DNA of 19,701 bases from Alphaproteobacteria bacterium. GTDB lineage: Bacteria; Pseudomonadota; Alphaproteobacteria; Micropepsales; Micropepsaceae. The stretch is from assembly GCA_947373775.1 (NCBI GenBank), contig CANBZE010000006.1, positions 1 through 19,701 of the forward strand, written 5' to 3'. A program made the translations under genes and the position numbers. Position 1 is the stretch's first letter, and every line of letters begins with the position of its first letter. This document shows, one piece after another, positions 7,797-14,307 of the stretch. Under the pieces are notes generated by a model that was given only the letters and a program-made list of their open reading frames with translations, did not search any database and was not told the DNA's origin.

Positions 7797-9654
7797 CGCT
7801 GTGCGCCTCCCCTTCGGCAGTCTTCAGAGTCAGAAAAAAGATCGTGCCGCCTTGCGGGTTGGGTTCGGTCCAAAGCCGCCCGCCATGAGCTTCCACAATG
7901 GTGCGTGAAATGGATAGTCCCACGCCCATGCCCTGCGGCTTGGTGGTCATGAAAGGCTGGAAGAGCTTCTCCGCGATTGCCGGCGCGATTCCCGGGCCCG
8001 TATCCCGGACCGCGATTTCCACGGTCTCGGAATCGATCTGCCGGGTGGCAATCTCCAGTTTGCGCCTGTCAACCTCCTGCAACGCCTCCAGCGCATTGCG
8101 CATGAGGTTGAGGATCACTTGCTGGATCTGGATGCGGTCAGCCATGACCAGGCCGATGGCCGTATCGAAGTCAAAGGAGACGTGGACGCCGGTCTCCTTC
8201 GCCCCGACCAGGGCCAAGGCACTGGCTTCTTCGATCAGCTTGCGCAGGTCCTCGGGCCGGCGGTCGCTTTCACCCCGCGCCACGAATTCTCGCAAGCGCT
8301 TGATGATCTGGCTGGCCCGCAAGGTCTGCTCGGCGGCACTGTCCATAGCGCCGCGTGCCATAACGATGTCCGAAGGTTTGCCACTGTCCAACAGCCGGCG
8401 CGCACCGTTGAGATAGCTGGTCATGGCCGTCAGGGGCTGGTTGAGCTCATGGGCGAGGGTGGAGGCCATTTCGCCCAACGCGGTAAAGCGGGACATGAAA
8501 ATCAGTTCAGACTGCAGTTCCTGCAGCCGCTGCTGGGTCTGTTGCCGCTCGGTCAAATCCCGCACAAAGCCAGTGAAAAAACGCCGGTCGCCGGAGCGCA
8601 TCTCCCCAACGGCGAGCTCCATGGGAAATGTCGAACCGTCCTTGCGCTGTCCCACAACCAGCCGACCCACCCCGATGATCCGCTTTTCGCCGGTGGCCAT
8701 ATAGCGTGCCAAATAGGAGTCGTGATGGCCGCTATAGGGCTGCGGCATCAGCATGCTCACATTCTTGCCAATCGCCTCGCTCGCCGAATAGCCGAACAAC
8801 TTCTCGGCGGTGGCGCTGAAAGACCGCATGACGCCCCGCGTGTCGATCACCACCATCGCATCAGGGACCGTATCCAGAACGGACTGCAGATGCGCCTCCC
8901 GTTCGCGCAGGGCCGCCTGCGCGGAACGCGCAGCGGTGATGTCGCGCGCCACCTTGGAGGCGCCGATCAGCATGCCTTCGTCATCCCACACGGGCGAGAC
9001 CGTGACCGAAACATCAATAATGCTGCCATTCTTGTGGCGCCGGCGGGTCTCGAAATGGTCCACCTTTTCGCCCGCACGGATCCTGTCCAGGATTTTCTGC
9101 TCTTCGTCTTCCAGGCCAGGCGGCAGAAGCCGTGAGATGGACTGGCCAATCATTTCCTCGGCGCTGTAACCGAAGATGTTTTGGGCGGCCAAGTTCCAGT
9201 CGGTAACAATTCCGTCGATAGTCTTCCCGACAATGGCATCGTCAGACGAAGACACGATGGCGGCCAGACGCGTATTGGTCAGCTGTGCCGAGCGGCGCTG
9301 GCCAATGTCCAGGACGATGCCGTCCGCAACAAGCCGGTTCGACGCTACTTGCCCCCGCATCCGCCGCCACTTGCCGTCGGGAAAGATGCGAAAATCCAGA
9401 TCGTGCGGCCGGCCGGCATACAGGCAATCTCGCAACGATCGTTCCATCGCCTTGCGGTCATGGGGGTGGACAAGCGCCAGGAAAGCCTCCCGCGGCAGTT
9501 CGGGCGCAGGCGCACCAAGAAGCTTCGCGGCGCGGGGGGAAAGGATCACGCGCTCCTGCGCCAGATGCCAACGCCATGTCCCCGCTCCCGCCGCGTCCAA
9601 TGCGGCGTCGGTTTCTGGCGGGCTCAGGCCGGAAATATCGGGGGCGACCGTCAT
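7786..9654 (-). CDS. fixL: Oxygen-sensing histidine kinase FixL with three PAS domains
   Basis: 622 residues from the ATG at 9654. PAS regions are at about 20-120, 127-242 and 252-370. The third is the FixL haem domain: [11 protein letters not shown] places H311 where B. japonicum FixL has its proximal haem histidine H200, and IIGVGR places R331 where it has the O2-sensing R220; [10 protein letters not shown] ends the domain. The kinase core follows: H402 in [12 protein letters not shown]-box N516/N520 in [11 protein letters not shown]1 DTGPGIAP (551-558), and MGVGLS (576-581). Binding of O2 to haem should inhibit the kinase; without O2 it phosphorylates FixJ. No transmembrane helices are visible, so it is a soluble FixL. 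The N-terminal PAS is extra compared with the two-PAS B. japonicum protein. A FixK box lies 43 bp upstream, shared with the divergent alcohol dehydrogenase. Confidence 0.94.
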   Translation of the reverse strand: MTVAPDISGLSPPETDAALDAAGAGTWRWHLAQERVILSPRAAKLLGAPAPELPREAFLALVHPHDRKAMERSLRDCLYAGRPHDLDFRIFPDGKWRRMRGQVASNRLVADGIVLDIGQRRSAQLTNTRLAAIVSSSDDAIVGKTIDGIVTDWNLAAQNIFGYSAEEMIGQSISRLLPPGLEDEEQKILDRIRAGEKVDHFETRRRHKNGSIIDVSVTVSPVWDDEGMLIGASKVARDITAARSAQAALREREAHLQSVLDTVPDAMVVIDTRGVMRSFSATAEKLFGYSASEAIGKNVSMLMPQPYSGHHDSYLARYMATGEKRIIGVGRLVVGQRKDGSTFPMELAVGEMRSGDRRFFTGFVRDLTERQQTQQRLQELQSELIFMSRFTALGEMASTLAHELNQPLTAMTSYLNGARRLLDSGKPSDIVMARGAMDSAAEQTLRASQIIKRLREFVARGESDRRPEDLRKLIEEASALALVGAKETGVHVSFDFDTAIGLVMADRIQIQQVILNLMRNALEALQEVDRRKLEIATRQIDSETVEIAVRDTGPGIAPAIAEKLFQPFMTTKPQGMGVGLSISRTIVEAHGGRLWTEPNPQGGTIFFLTLKTAEGEAHSDAR

Positions 9655-9675
9655 GGCCGATACCCTAGCCGCGCG

Positions 9676-9691
9676 CTGGCGTAATCGCCAG
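9676..9691. repeat. Perfect 16-bp dyad beside the fixL/adh FixK box
   Basis: CTGGCG-TAAT-CGCCAG is a perfect inverted repeat with 6-bp arms and a 4-bp spacer, five bases from the FixK box at 9697-9710 on the fixL side. It may be the operator of a second regulator or a small hairpin in the fixL leader. I do not recognise the motif. Confidence 0.4.
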
Positions 9692-9696
9692 AAGTC

Positions 9697-9710
9697 TTGA
9701 TCGGCATCAA
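9697..9710. promoter_or_regulatory. Perfect FixK/FNR box between fixL and alcohol dehydrogenase
   Basis: TTGAT-CGGC-ATCAA matches the FixK/FNR consensus in both halves. Centred at 9703.5, it predicts a class II start near 9745 for the alcohol dehydrogenase, and CATTAT (9732-9737, four matches to TATAAT) is correctly placed as its -10. On the fixL side the corresponding -10 position is GC-rich, so activation of adh is favoured; repression or weaker control of fixL is also possible. Confidence 0.82.
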
Positions 9711-9766
9711 GGCGATGGCTGCGCCACTTGCCATTATCCGATTCAATCAAAAGCGGAATTTGGCCC

Positions 9767-10804
9767 ATGAAAGCCCTGGTTTATCGCGGTCCCGGCTTCA
9801 AAGCGCTGGAGGATCGCCCAAAGCCCATCCTGCAGACAGCAGGCGATGCCATCGTCAAAATCACAAAAACCACGATTTGCGGCACCGATCTCCACATCCT
9901 GAAGGGCGACGTTCCCACTTGCGTGCCCGGCCGCATTCTCGGCCATGAGGGCGTCGGCATCGTGGACAGCATCGGCGCCGGCTGCACGCGGTTCAGGCCC
10001 GGTGACCGGGTTCTGATCTCCTGCATCTCGTCTTGCGGGAAGTGCGATTATTGCCACCGCGGCATGTATTCGCATTGCGAGAGCGGCGGCTGGATCTTGG
10101 GCAACACCATCGACGGCACACAGGCGGAATATGTCCGCATCCCCCATGCCGATACCAGCCTTTACCGCCTGCCGGAAGGCGCGGATGAAGAAGCACTGGT
10201 CATGCTCAGCGACATCCTGCCGACCGGCTATGAGTGCGGCGTACTGAACGGCAAGATCGCGCCGGGCGCTACCGTCGCAATCGTTGGCGCCGGGCCCATC
10301 GGCCTGGCAACCCTGCTGACCGCGCAGTTTTACTCGCCGTCCCGGACAATCCTGATCGACCTGGACGACAACCGGTTGGAGGTCGCCCGGCGCTTCGGCG
10401 CCACCGACACCATCAACAGCGGCACACAAGACACCGTGGCGCAGGTCATGGCCCTGACCGGCGGGGTCGGCGTGGACACTGTGGTCGAAGCGGTCGGCGT
10501 TCCGGCGACATTCGAACTTTGCCAGTCGCTGGTGGCGCCGGGCGGTACCATCGCCAATGTCGGCGTCCATGGCTGCAAGGCGGATTTTCACCTGGAACTG
10601 CTTTGGTCGCGGAATATCACCATTACCACCCGCCTGGTGGATACGGCCGCCACCGCCATGCTGCTGCGTGCAATCACGGCCAAAAGCCTGGATCCGGCGC
10701 CCCTGATAACCCACCGCTATACCCTGGACCGTATCCTGGATGCCTATGACACCTTCGGCCGGGCAGCCGAAACCCGGGCTTTGAAAGTCATTATCAGTCC
10801 CTGA
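9767..10804 (+). CDS. Zinc-dependent alcohol dehydrogenase (MDR family)
   Basis: 345 residues from the ATG at 9767. Catalytic zinc ligands are C38 in TICGTDLH and H60/E61 in GHEGVG. The structural zinc cysteines C90, C93, C96 and C104 follow in the C-x2-C-x2-C-x7-C pattern. The Rossmann fold shows GAGPIG (174-179), and acidic D198 in ILIDLDD favours NAD+ over NADP+. The enzyme oxidises an alcohol or reduces an aldehyde reversibly; the substrate is unknown. At low oxygen, reoxidation of NADH by aldehyde reduction would be a sensible role. It sits between fixL and fixK, is preceded by a perfect FixK box with a well-placed -10, and ends just before the FixJ-like site upstream of fixK. The upstream ribosome-binding site is weak (AGCGGA). 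An ATG at 9728 would add 13 residues but overlaps the predicted -10. Confidence 0.92.
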   Translation: MKALVYRGPGFKALEDRPKPILQTAGDAIVKITKTTICGTDLHILKGDVPTCVPGRILGHEGVGIVDSIGAGCTRFRPGDRVLISCISSCGKCDYCHRGMYSHCESGGWILGNTIDGTQAEYVRIPHADTSLYRLPEGADEEALVMLSDILPTGYECGVLNGKIAPGATVAIVGAGPIGLATLLTAQFYSPSRTILIDLDDNRLEVARRFGATDTINSGTQDTVAQVMALTGGVGVDTVVEAVGVPATFELCQSLVAPGGTIANVGVHGCKADFHLELLWSRNITITTRLVDTAATAMLLRAITAKSLDPAPLITHRYTLDRILDAYDTFGRAAETRALKVIISP

Positions 10805-10805
10805 C

Positions 10806-10821
10806 TACGTAGAGTCCCTAA
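10806..10821 (+). promoter_or_regulatory. Probable FixJ binding site upstream of fixK
   Basis: TACGTAGAGTCCCTAA closely matches the high-affinity FixJ site I recall from the S. meliloti fixK promoter (TAAGTAATTTCCCTTA): TA.GTA, then TCCCT and a final A, at the same spacing. It lies 72 bp upstream of the fixK ATG in an 89-bp intergenic gap. A weak -10 candidate, TAAACC (10858-10863), would put the site near -56. The consensus comes from memory. Confidence 0.6.
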
Positions 10822-10893
10822 GGGGAATACCGAATATCTGAAGCCACCGCCGGCCGCTAAACCAAAGGGGTAAACCCGCCTCAGGAGACAGCG

Positions 10894-11577
10894 ATGACGG
10901 TACAGATGGCGATCAGCACACGAGTTTCCGCGGCCGTCGAGGCCCGCACGAACTGGATGGCCGAACAGGACCTCCAGGAGCCCCTCCGCACTGCCGGGAC
11001 CGTTATCCATATCGCCCAGGGGCGCGAGATTTTCGCGGAGGGCGACGACACCGATGTGTTCTACAAGGTGGTTTCGGGAGTTGTCCGGGCCTGCAAATTT
11101 CTCAACGATGGCCGGCGCCAGATCGAAGCCTTCCACGTTGCCGGTGACCTGTTCGGGCTCGAACTGGATGAAGAGCGGCTGATGTCGGCCGAGGCGGTCA
11201 GCGACTGCATACTGGTTTGCTATCGCCGCCGCATTGTTGAAACGCTGGCCCAGAAGGACCAGACCATCAGCCGCCAGCTGTTCCAGTACGCCATGCAGAA
11301 CATGGTGTCGGCACAAGCCCACTGCCTGCTGCTGGGTCGCCGGGGCGCCGCCGAAAAGGTTGCCGCTTTCCTGCTTGGCTGGGCCAAGCAGTCGGCGAAC
11401 AAGCGGGTTCTCCATCTCGCCATGACCCGCCAGGACATTGCCGATTACCTGGGCCTGACCATCGAAACCGTCTCGCGCAGCCTGACCCAGTTGGAGCGCG
11501 ACAAGGTTATCGCCCTGCCCAGCACCCGCGAAGTGAAAATCCTCAACAGCGACGTACTGGAAGATCTGGCCGCCTGA
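10894..11577 (+). CDS. fixK: Crp/Fnr-family transcription regulator FixK
   Basis: 227 residues. The ATG follows CAGGAGACAGCG, a strong ribosome-binding site. Residues about 33-125 are a cyclic-nucleotide-type sensor barrel (GREIFAEGD, FYKVVSGVVR), then the long dimer helix, then a Crp-type helix-turn-helix (about 152-222) with TRQDIADYLGLTIETVSRSL. The recognition helix ETVSR (191-195) matches FNR's ETISR, whose Glu, Ser and Arg read TTGAT half-sites. There is no N-terminal cysteine cluster, so it is not a [4Fe-4S] FNR; control should be through fixK transcription by FixJ. Four TTGAT-type boxes in this window are likely targets, as is the cbb3 operon whose promoter lies beyond the right edge. 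No FixK box precedes fixK itself, so I see no direct autoregulation. Confidence 0.93.
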   Translation: MTVQMAISTRVSAAVEARTNWMAEQDLQEPLRTAGTVIHIAQGREIFAEGDDTDVFYKVVSGVVRACKFLNDGRRQIEAFHVAGDLFGLELDEERLMSAEAVSDCILVCYRRRIVETLAQKDQTISRQLFQYAMQNMVSAQAHCLLLGRRGAAEKVAAFLLGWAKQSANKRVLHLAMTRQDIADYLGLTIETVSRSLTQLERDKVIALPSTREVKILNSDVLEDLAA

Positions 11578-11609
11578 CCCCGCCCCCCAGCCCAAGGTGA
11601 GCCCGATAC

Positions 11610-11634
11610 GTCCCCGGCCCCATGGGCCGGGGAC
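11610..11634. terminator. Strong hairpin after fixK, no U-tract
   Basis: GTCCCCGGCCC-CAT-GGGCCGGGGAC forms a perfect 11-bp, very GC-rich stem with a 3-nt loop, 33 bp after the fixK stop and 9 bp before the next FixK box. No run of T follows (ACACCCCC), so it is not a classic intrinsic terminator. It may still stop or pause transcription and keep fixK separate from the microprotein operon. Confidence 0.6.
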
Positions 11635-11643
11635 ACCCCCGGC

Positions 11644-11657
11644 TTGATCGACATCAA
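11644..11657 (+). promoter_or_regulatory. Perfect FixK/FNR box before the microprotein operon
   Basis: TTGAT-CGAC-ATCAA matches the FixK/FNR consensus in both halves. It lies 50 bp before the ATG at 11708. A class II start would fall near 11692, but no good -10 is visible at 11680-11685, so start position or promoter strength is uncertain. Downstream genes run to 14127 with gaps of 6 bp or less, or overlaps. Confidence 0.82.
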
Positions 11658-11707
11658 CGCGCACGACTGAGCCATGTCCCAACCTGCACCAGACAAAGGA
11701 GAGCCAA

Positions 11708-11827
11708 ATGCCCATTCATGATCTTGAAGTTGTCATCTTTATCGTTTGTGCCTTTTCTCTGTTCGGCGGCATCCTGGGTTGGGCGTCCTGGGACGAATCC
11801 CGCAGGGCGCGCAGGGCCCGGAAGTGA
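11708..11827 (+). CDS. 39-residue single-pass membrane microprotein
   Basis: The ATG follows AAAGGAGAGCCAA, a near-ideal ribosome-binding site, 50 bp after a perfect FixK box. The 39-residue product begins MPIHDLEVV, has one hydrophobic helix at about 8-27 and ends in a basic tail, ESRRARRARK. By the positive-inside rule the C-terminus faces the cytoplasm. I do not recognise a family. Size and shape resemble the accessory microproteins of terminal oxidases (CydX, CcoM, CcoQ) but I see no diagnostic motif. Its stop overlaps the next gene's GTG by 4 bp (GTGA), so the two are coupled. Coding is supported by the ribosome-binding site, the coupling and the membrane-protein composition. Confidence 0.72.
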   Translation: MPIHDLEVVIFIVCAFSLFGGILGWASWDESRRARRARK

Positions 11828-12024
11828 CCGGCAGGCGGCGAGCACCGAAGCCGGGCCTGCGGCACATACTTGCGGTTCTGGCTGGTCTGGTCGGCTTTGC
11901 CGTGGTGTACAGGTACAGCGGCGACGCCGATCTTCTGATCGCAGTCAGCAGCGGCCTGGCGGCCAGCGCCGTTTCCTATCTTGCCGCAAACATCTCCATC
12001 GCGATGTATAAAATCCGGAGCTAG
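11824..12024 (+). CDS. 66-residue two-helix membrane microprotein
   Basis: Starts at a GTG overlapping the previous stop by 4 bp. The N-terminus is strongly basic (TGRRRAPKPGLRH), followed by a hydrophobic helix at about 13-30, a short acidic loop (SGDAD) and a second helix at about 37-61, with a basic end (YKIRS). Both ends should be cytoplasmic. I do not recognise the family. It ends one base before the GTG of the nitroreductase, whose ribosome-binding site (CGGAG) lies within its last codons. Confidence 0.68.
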   Translation: MTGRRRAPKPGLRHILAVLAGLVGFAVVYRYSGDADLLIAVSSGLAASAVSYLAANISIAMYKIRS

Positions 12025-12025
12025 C

Positions 12026-12649
12026 GTGGATATCCGCACAGCCATTCGAAGACGCCGTGCGGTCAGGGATTTTACCCGGGAGCCGGTGACGTCATCCGCG
12101 CTGCGCGAACTGATCTCGGCAGCCAGCTGGGCTCCCAGCGCGATGAACGAGCAACCCTGGCATTTCACGGTCATCACCGATGCCGCAATGCTGGACGAGA
12201 TTTCGGCGCGATCCAAGGAATGGATGTTGAAGGGCATCTCCGCGATGCCGCGGCCCGGCCATTTTCAGGATCTTTTGTCCGATCCCGAATTCCAGATTTT
12301 CTACCAGGCCCCCGTGCTGATCGTTCTCTCCGCTTTGGGTAATGGGCAATGGAGCGCGGAAGATTGCGCCCTGGCGGCGCAGAACCTGATGCTGGCGGCG
12401 CTGGATCAGGATTTGGGCACCTGCTGGATCGGATTTGCCCAAGGCTGGCTCAATACCGAGGAAGGCCACGATCTGTTGGCGCTGCCAAGGCCCAGCCGTG
12501 TGGTCGCTCCGATCATTGTCGGACATCCCAAGGCCCTGCCGCCCGATGTATCGCGCAAGGCGCCGTTGATCACCTGGATCGGCACCGTCGCGCCTTCGTT
12601 TGACGAGGTTCCGGAACGGGCAATTCACCACGCACTTTCCCACCCCTAG
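12026..12649 (+). CDS. Nitroreductase-family FMN oxidoreductase
   Basis: 207 residues from the GTG at 12026, one base after the previous stop, with CGGAG upstream. The N-terminus IRRRRAVRDF and APSAMNEQPWHF (36-47) are the FMN-phosphate and flavin segments of the nitroreductase fold; GTCWIGFAQGW is the usual second conserved block. These homodimeric FMN enzymes use NAD(P)H to reduce nitroaromatics, quinones or flavins; natural substrates are often unknown. No membrane segment is visible, so it is cytoplasmic, flanked on both sides by membrane microproteins in one FixK-box-headed operon. That context favours a role in low-oxygen redox balance over general detoxification, but this is inference. 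Confidence 0.9.
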   Translation: MDIRTAIRRRRAVRDFTREPVTSSALRELISAASWAPSAMNEQPWHFTVITDAAMLDEISARSKEWMLKGISAMPRPGHFQDLLSDPEFQIFYQAPVLIVLSALGNGQWSAEDCALAAQNLMLAALDQDLGTCWIGFAQGWLNTEEGHDLLALPRPSRVVAPIIVGHPKALPPDVSRKAPLITWIGTVAPSFDEVPERAIHHALSHP

Positions 12650-12655
12650 GACGTC

Positions 12656-12757
12656 ATGAAAAGCGATCTGGCCCTGCTGGTCTTTGCCATTGTCGCCATC
12701 CTGGTGGCAGGTGCCGCTGTCCATGGCGGACGCTGGAAATCCGGCAAAGACACTTGA
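12656..12757 (+). CDS. 33-residue single-pass membrane microprotein
   Basis: The ATG lies 6 bp after the nitroreductase stop, with AGGA overlapping that stop. The 33-residue product has one hydrophobic helix at about 5-23 and a basic tail, GGRWKSGKDT, so the C-terminus should be cytoplasmic. I do not recognise a family. Its last four bases (TTGA) overlap a TTG start of the next small ORF. A membrane-type composition and tight packing support coding, but at this length that is not proof. Confidence 0.6.
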   Translation: MKSDLALLVFAIVAILVAGAAVHGGRWKSGKDT

Positions 12758-12885
12758 GACCGCCCCTCCGCAATATTGGCACCACGGAAAACTTCACCGC
12801 ATTCCTGTGTGTACTTGTGGTCCTGACCGGGGCCATACTGGTTTGGATGTACATTGCTGGCCTTATCCCTCCTGTGCACCCCTGA
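12754..12885 (+). CDS. 43-residue single-pass membrane microprotein (TTG start)
   Basis: The only upstream start I can find in this frame is the TTG at 12754, which overlaps the previous stop by 4 bp (TTGA), a coupling arrangement. The product begins with a basic stretch (RPPLR), then NIGTTENF, a hydrophobic helix at about 16-37 and a short tail ending PPVHP. It fills the gap to the ATG at 12892 almost exactly (6 bp left). I do not recognise a family. A TTG start and short length lower confidence; an alternative is a non-coding linker. Confidence 0.5.
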   Translation: MRPPLRNIGTTENFTAFLCVLVVLTGAILVWMYIAGLIPPVHP

Positions 12886-12891
12886 ACTCGG

Positions 12892-14127
12892 ATGGGCGAC
12901 GTCGAAATTCTTCAGAGGGCGTGTCTCGCTGCGGCGATCGGACTGCTGATCGGCATCGAACGTGGCTGGCAGACCCGTCAGGCCCCCGACGGCGCGCGCG
13001 TCGCCGGCATCCGCACCTTTACCCTCATCGGCGGGTTGGGCGGCATCAGCGGCCTGCTGCCGGGCGACATCACACTTGGCCTTTGCCTGGTAGCCTTCGC
13101 CCTCCCCTTCGGTCTCTTTGAGTGGCGCCGGGCCCGCGCGAGCAGGAATTTTTCTGCTACCGGCTTGATCGCCGGCATTCTGACCTTTGCCCTGGGCGCC
13201 TATGCGGCGCGAGGCAGCATGGTTGTGGCGGCCGCGGGCGGCGTTGTCGTGGCCGCCGTCCTTGCCGAACGCCGGGTCATGCATACCTTCTTACGCCATC
13301 TGAAATGGACCGAACTGCGGGCCGCGTTGGTGTTGCTGACCATGACGGTCGTGCTGCTGCCCGCTCTGCCGGACCGAAACGTGGATCCGTGGAATGCGCT
13401 GAACCCACATCAGATCTGGTTGATGACGGTTCTGGTGGGCGTGGTCTGCTACGCGGGCTACATCGCGGTGCGGATCGCCGGTGAGCGCCGTGGCTTGCTG
13501 TTTGCCGCGATCGCGGGCGGCCTCGCCACCTCGACCACCGTAACCTGGACATTTGCGCGGCTGGTCAAACGCAGTCCCGCAGCGCTTGCAGAAGTGATGG
13601 CCGCCATCCTCGCAGCCTGGATCGTTTCGCTGCTGCGCATGACCGTGATTGCGGTGGTGATTGCCCCCGTCCTTCTGGTTCCTCTTGGCGCTCCAATTCT
13701 CGCCGCATCAGGATTGCTGCTGGTCCCGGCCGCCCTGGCCTATCGCGCCGCCGGGAAGGCCGGAGCCCAGGGGCTGACCCTGCAGGACCCTTTTGAGCTG
13801 CCTCTCCTGCTGCGATTCACCGGCTTGCTGGCCGCCATCATGCTGCTGGCGAAACTGTTCTCGTCGGGCCGGGCTGGCCTGTTTGCGCTGGGCGGGGTCT
13901 CCGGCCTGCTGGACGTGGATCCCATAACGCTTTCCATGGCCCGGTTGGCCGGCACGGGAATCACGCCGATGCTTGCCGCCTCCACCATACTGATCGCCGC
14001 CGCCGCCAATGCGCTGGCGAAATCAGTCCTGGCGGTCGCCTTCGGCGGCCCACGGCTGGGGATTGCCCTGAGCGGCTCGGCACTCCTGGCGTTTGGTGCG
14101 GGAGCGGCCGCCTATTTCAGCGCCTGA
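12892..14127 (+). CDS. MgtC/SapB-type membrane protein with DUF4010 region
   Basis: 411 residues, very hydrophobic, with about 11-12 predicted membrane helices. The N-terminus shows MgtC signatures: GLLIGIERGWQ (17-27) and GIRTFTLIGGLGG. The rest matches the DUF4010 membrane region that follows MgtC domains in this two-part family. The function is unknown; MgtC proteins are linked to growth at low Mg2+ and to membrane-potential or F-ATPase control in pathogens, but the DUF4010 fusions are not well studied. It is the last gene of the operon headed by the FixK box at 11644-11657, six bases after the 43-residue ORF and without a strong ribosome-binding site, so it probably relies on coupling. 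The next gene is convergent, 28 bp away; I see no clear terminator between them. Confidence 0.87.
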   Translation: MGDVEILQRACLAAAIGLLIGIERGWQTRQAPDGARVAGIRTFTLIGGLGGISGLLPGDITLGLCLVAFALPFGLFEWRRARASRNFSATGLIAGILTFALGAYAARGSMVVAAAGGVVVAAVLAERRVMHTFLRHLKWTELRAALVLLTMTVVLLPALPDRNVDPWNALNPHQIWLMTVLVGVVCYAGYIAVRIAGERRGLLFAAIAGGLATSTTVTWTFARLVKRSPAALAEVMAAILAAWIVSLLRMTVIAVVIAPVLLVPLGAPILAASGLLLVPAALAYRAAGKAGAQGLTLQDPFELPLLLRFTGLLAAIMLLAKLFSSGRAGLFALGGVSGLLDVDPITLSMARLAGTGITPMLAASTILIAAAANALAKSVLAVAFGGPRLGIALSGSALLAFGAGAAAYFSA

Positions 14128-14155
14128 AAAGTCGCGCCTCGCCCGGCCTGTGAGA

Positions 14156-14305
14156 TCATGGCGCAGGCCCGTCCGCGTCATCATCCATCAAAATCCGTAC
14201 GGCGTCGCCGTCAGGATCGTCATACTGGCCGCTGGCAAGCGCCCATAATAGAACTGCGAGGCTGAAAAGCCCCACCAGCAACGCAGAATATATGATCAAC
14301 GCCAA
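14156..14305 (-). CDS. ccoS: cbb3 oxidase maturation protein CcoS
   Basis: 49 residues, starting at a TTG (14305) two bases after the ccoI stop; a second TTG at 14299 is possible. One hydrophobic helix (about 3-24) is followed by ASGQYDDPDGDAVRIL, the conserved CcoS segment (S-G-Q-[FY]-D-D-[LP]-x-G), and an acidic tail. CcoS is needed to insert haem or copper cofactors into CcoN. As last gene of ccoGHIS its position is as expected. Confidence 0.88.
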   Translation of the reverse strand: MALIIYSALLVGLFSLAVLLWALASGQYDDPDGDAVRILMDDDADGPAP

Positions 14306-14307
14306 GC

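Noticed and set aside
9697..9710. Perfect box as an FNR site rather than a FixK site
   Set aside because: The sites cannot be told apart by sequence, but the only Crp/Fnr protein seen here lacks the FNR cysteine cluster, so FixK is the simpler assignment; an FNR elsewhere in the genome remains possible.
9743..11715. Long minus-strand ORFs (323 codons each) over adh and fixK
   Set aside because: Opposite strands carry clear alcohol dehydrogenase and FixK motifs; the antisense products show none.
11824..12024. Longer 92-codon version of the 66-residue ORF starting at 11746
   Set aside because: It would overlap most of the 39-residue ORF without a ribosome-binding site; the GTG at 11824 has the coupled overlap.
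12092..13284. Two minus-strand ORFs of about 210 codons over the nitroreductase-MgtC region
   Set aside because: They are antisense to genes with recognisable families and lack domain signals; they also cross the microprotein region without a start context.
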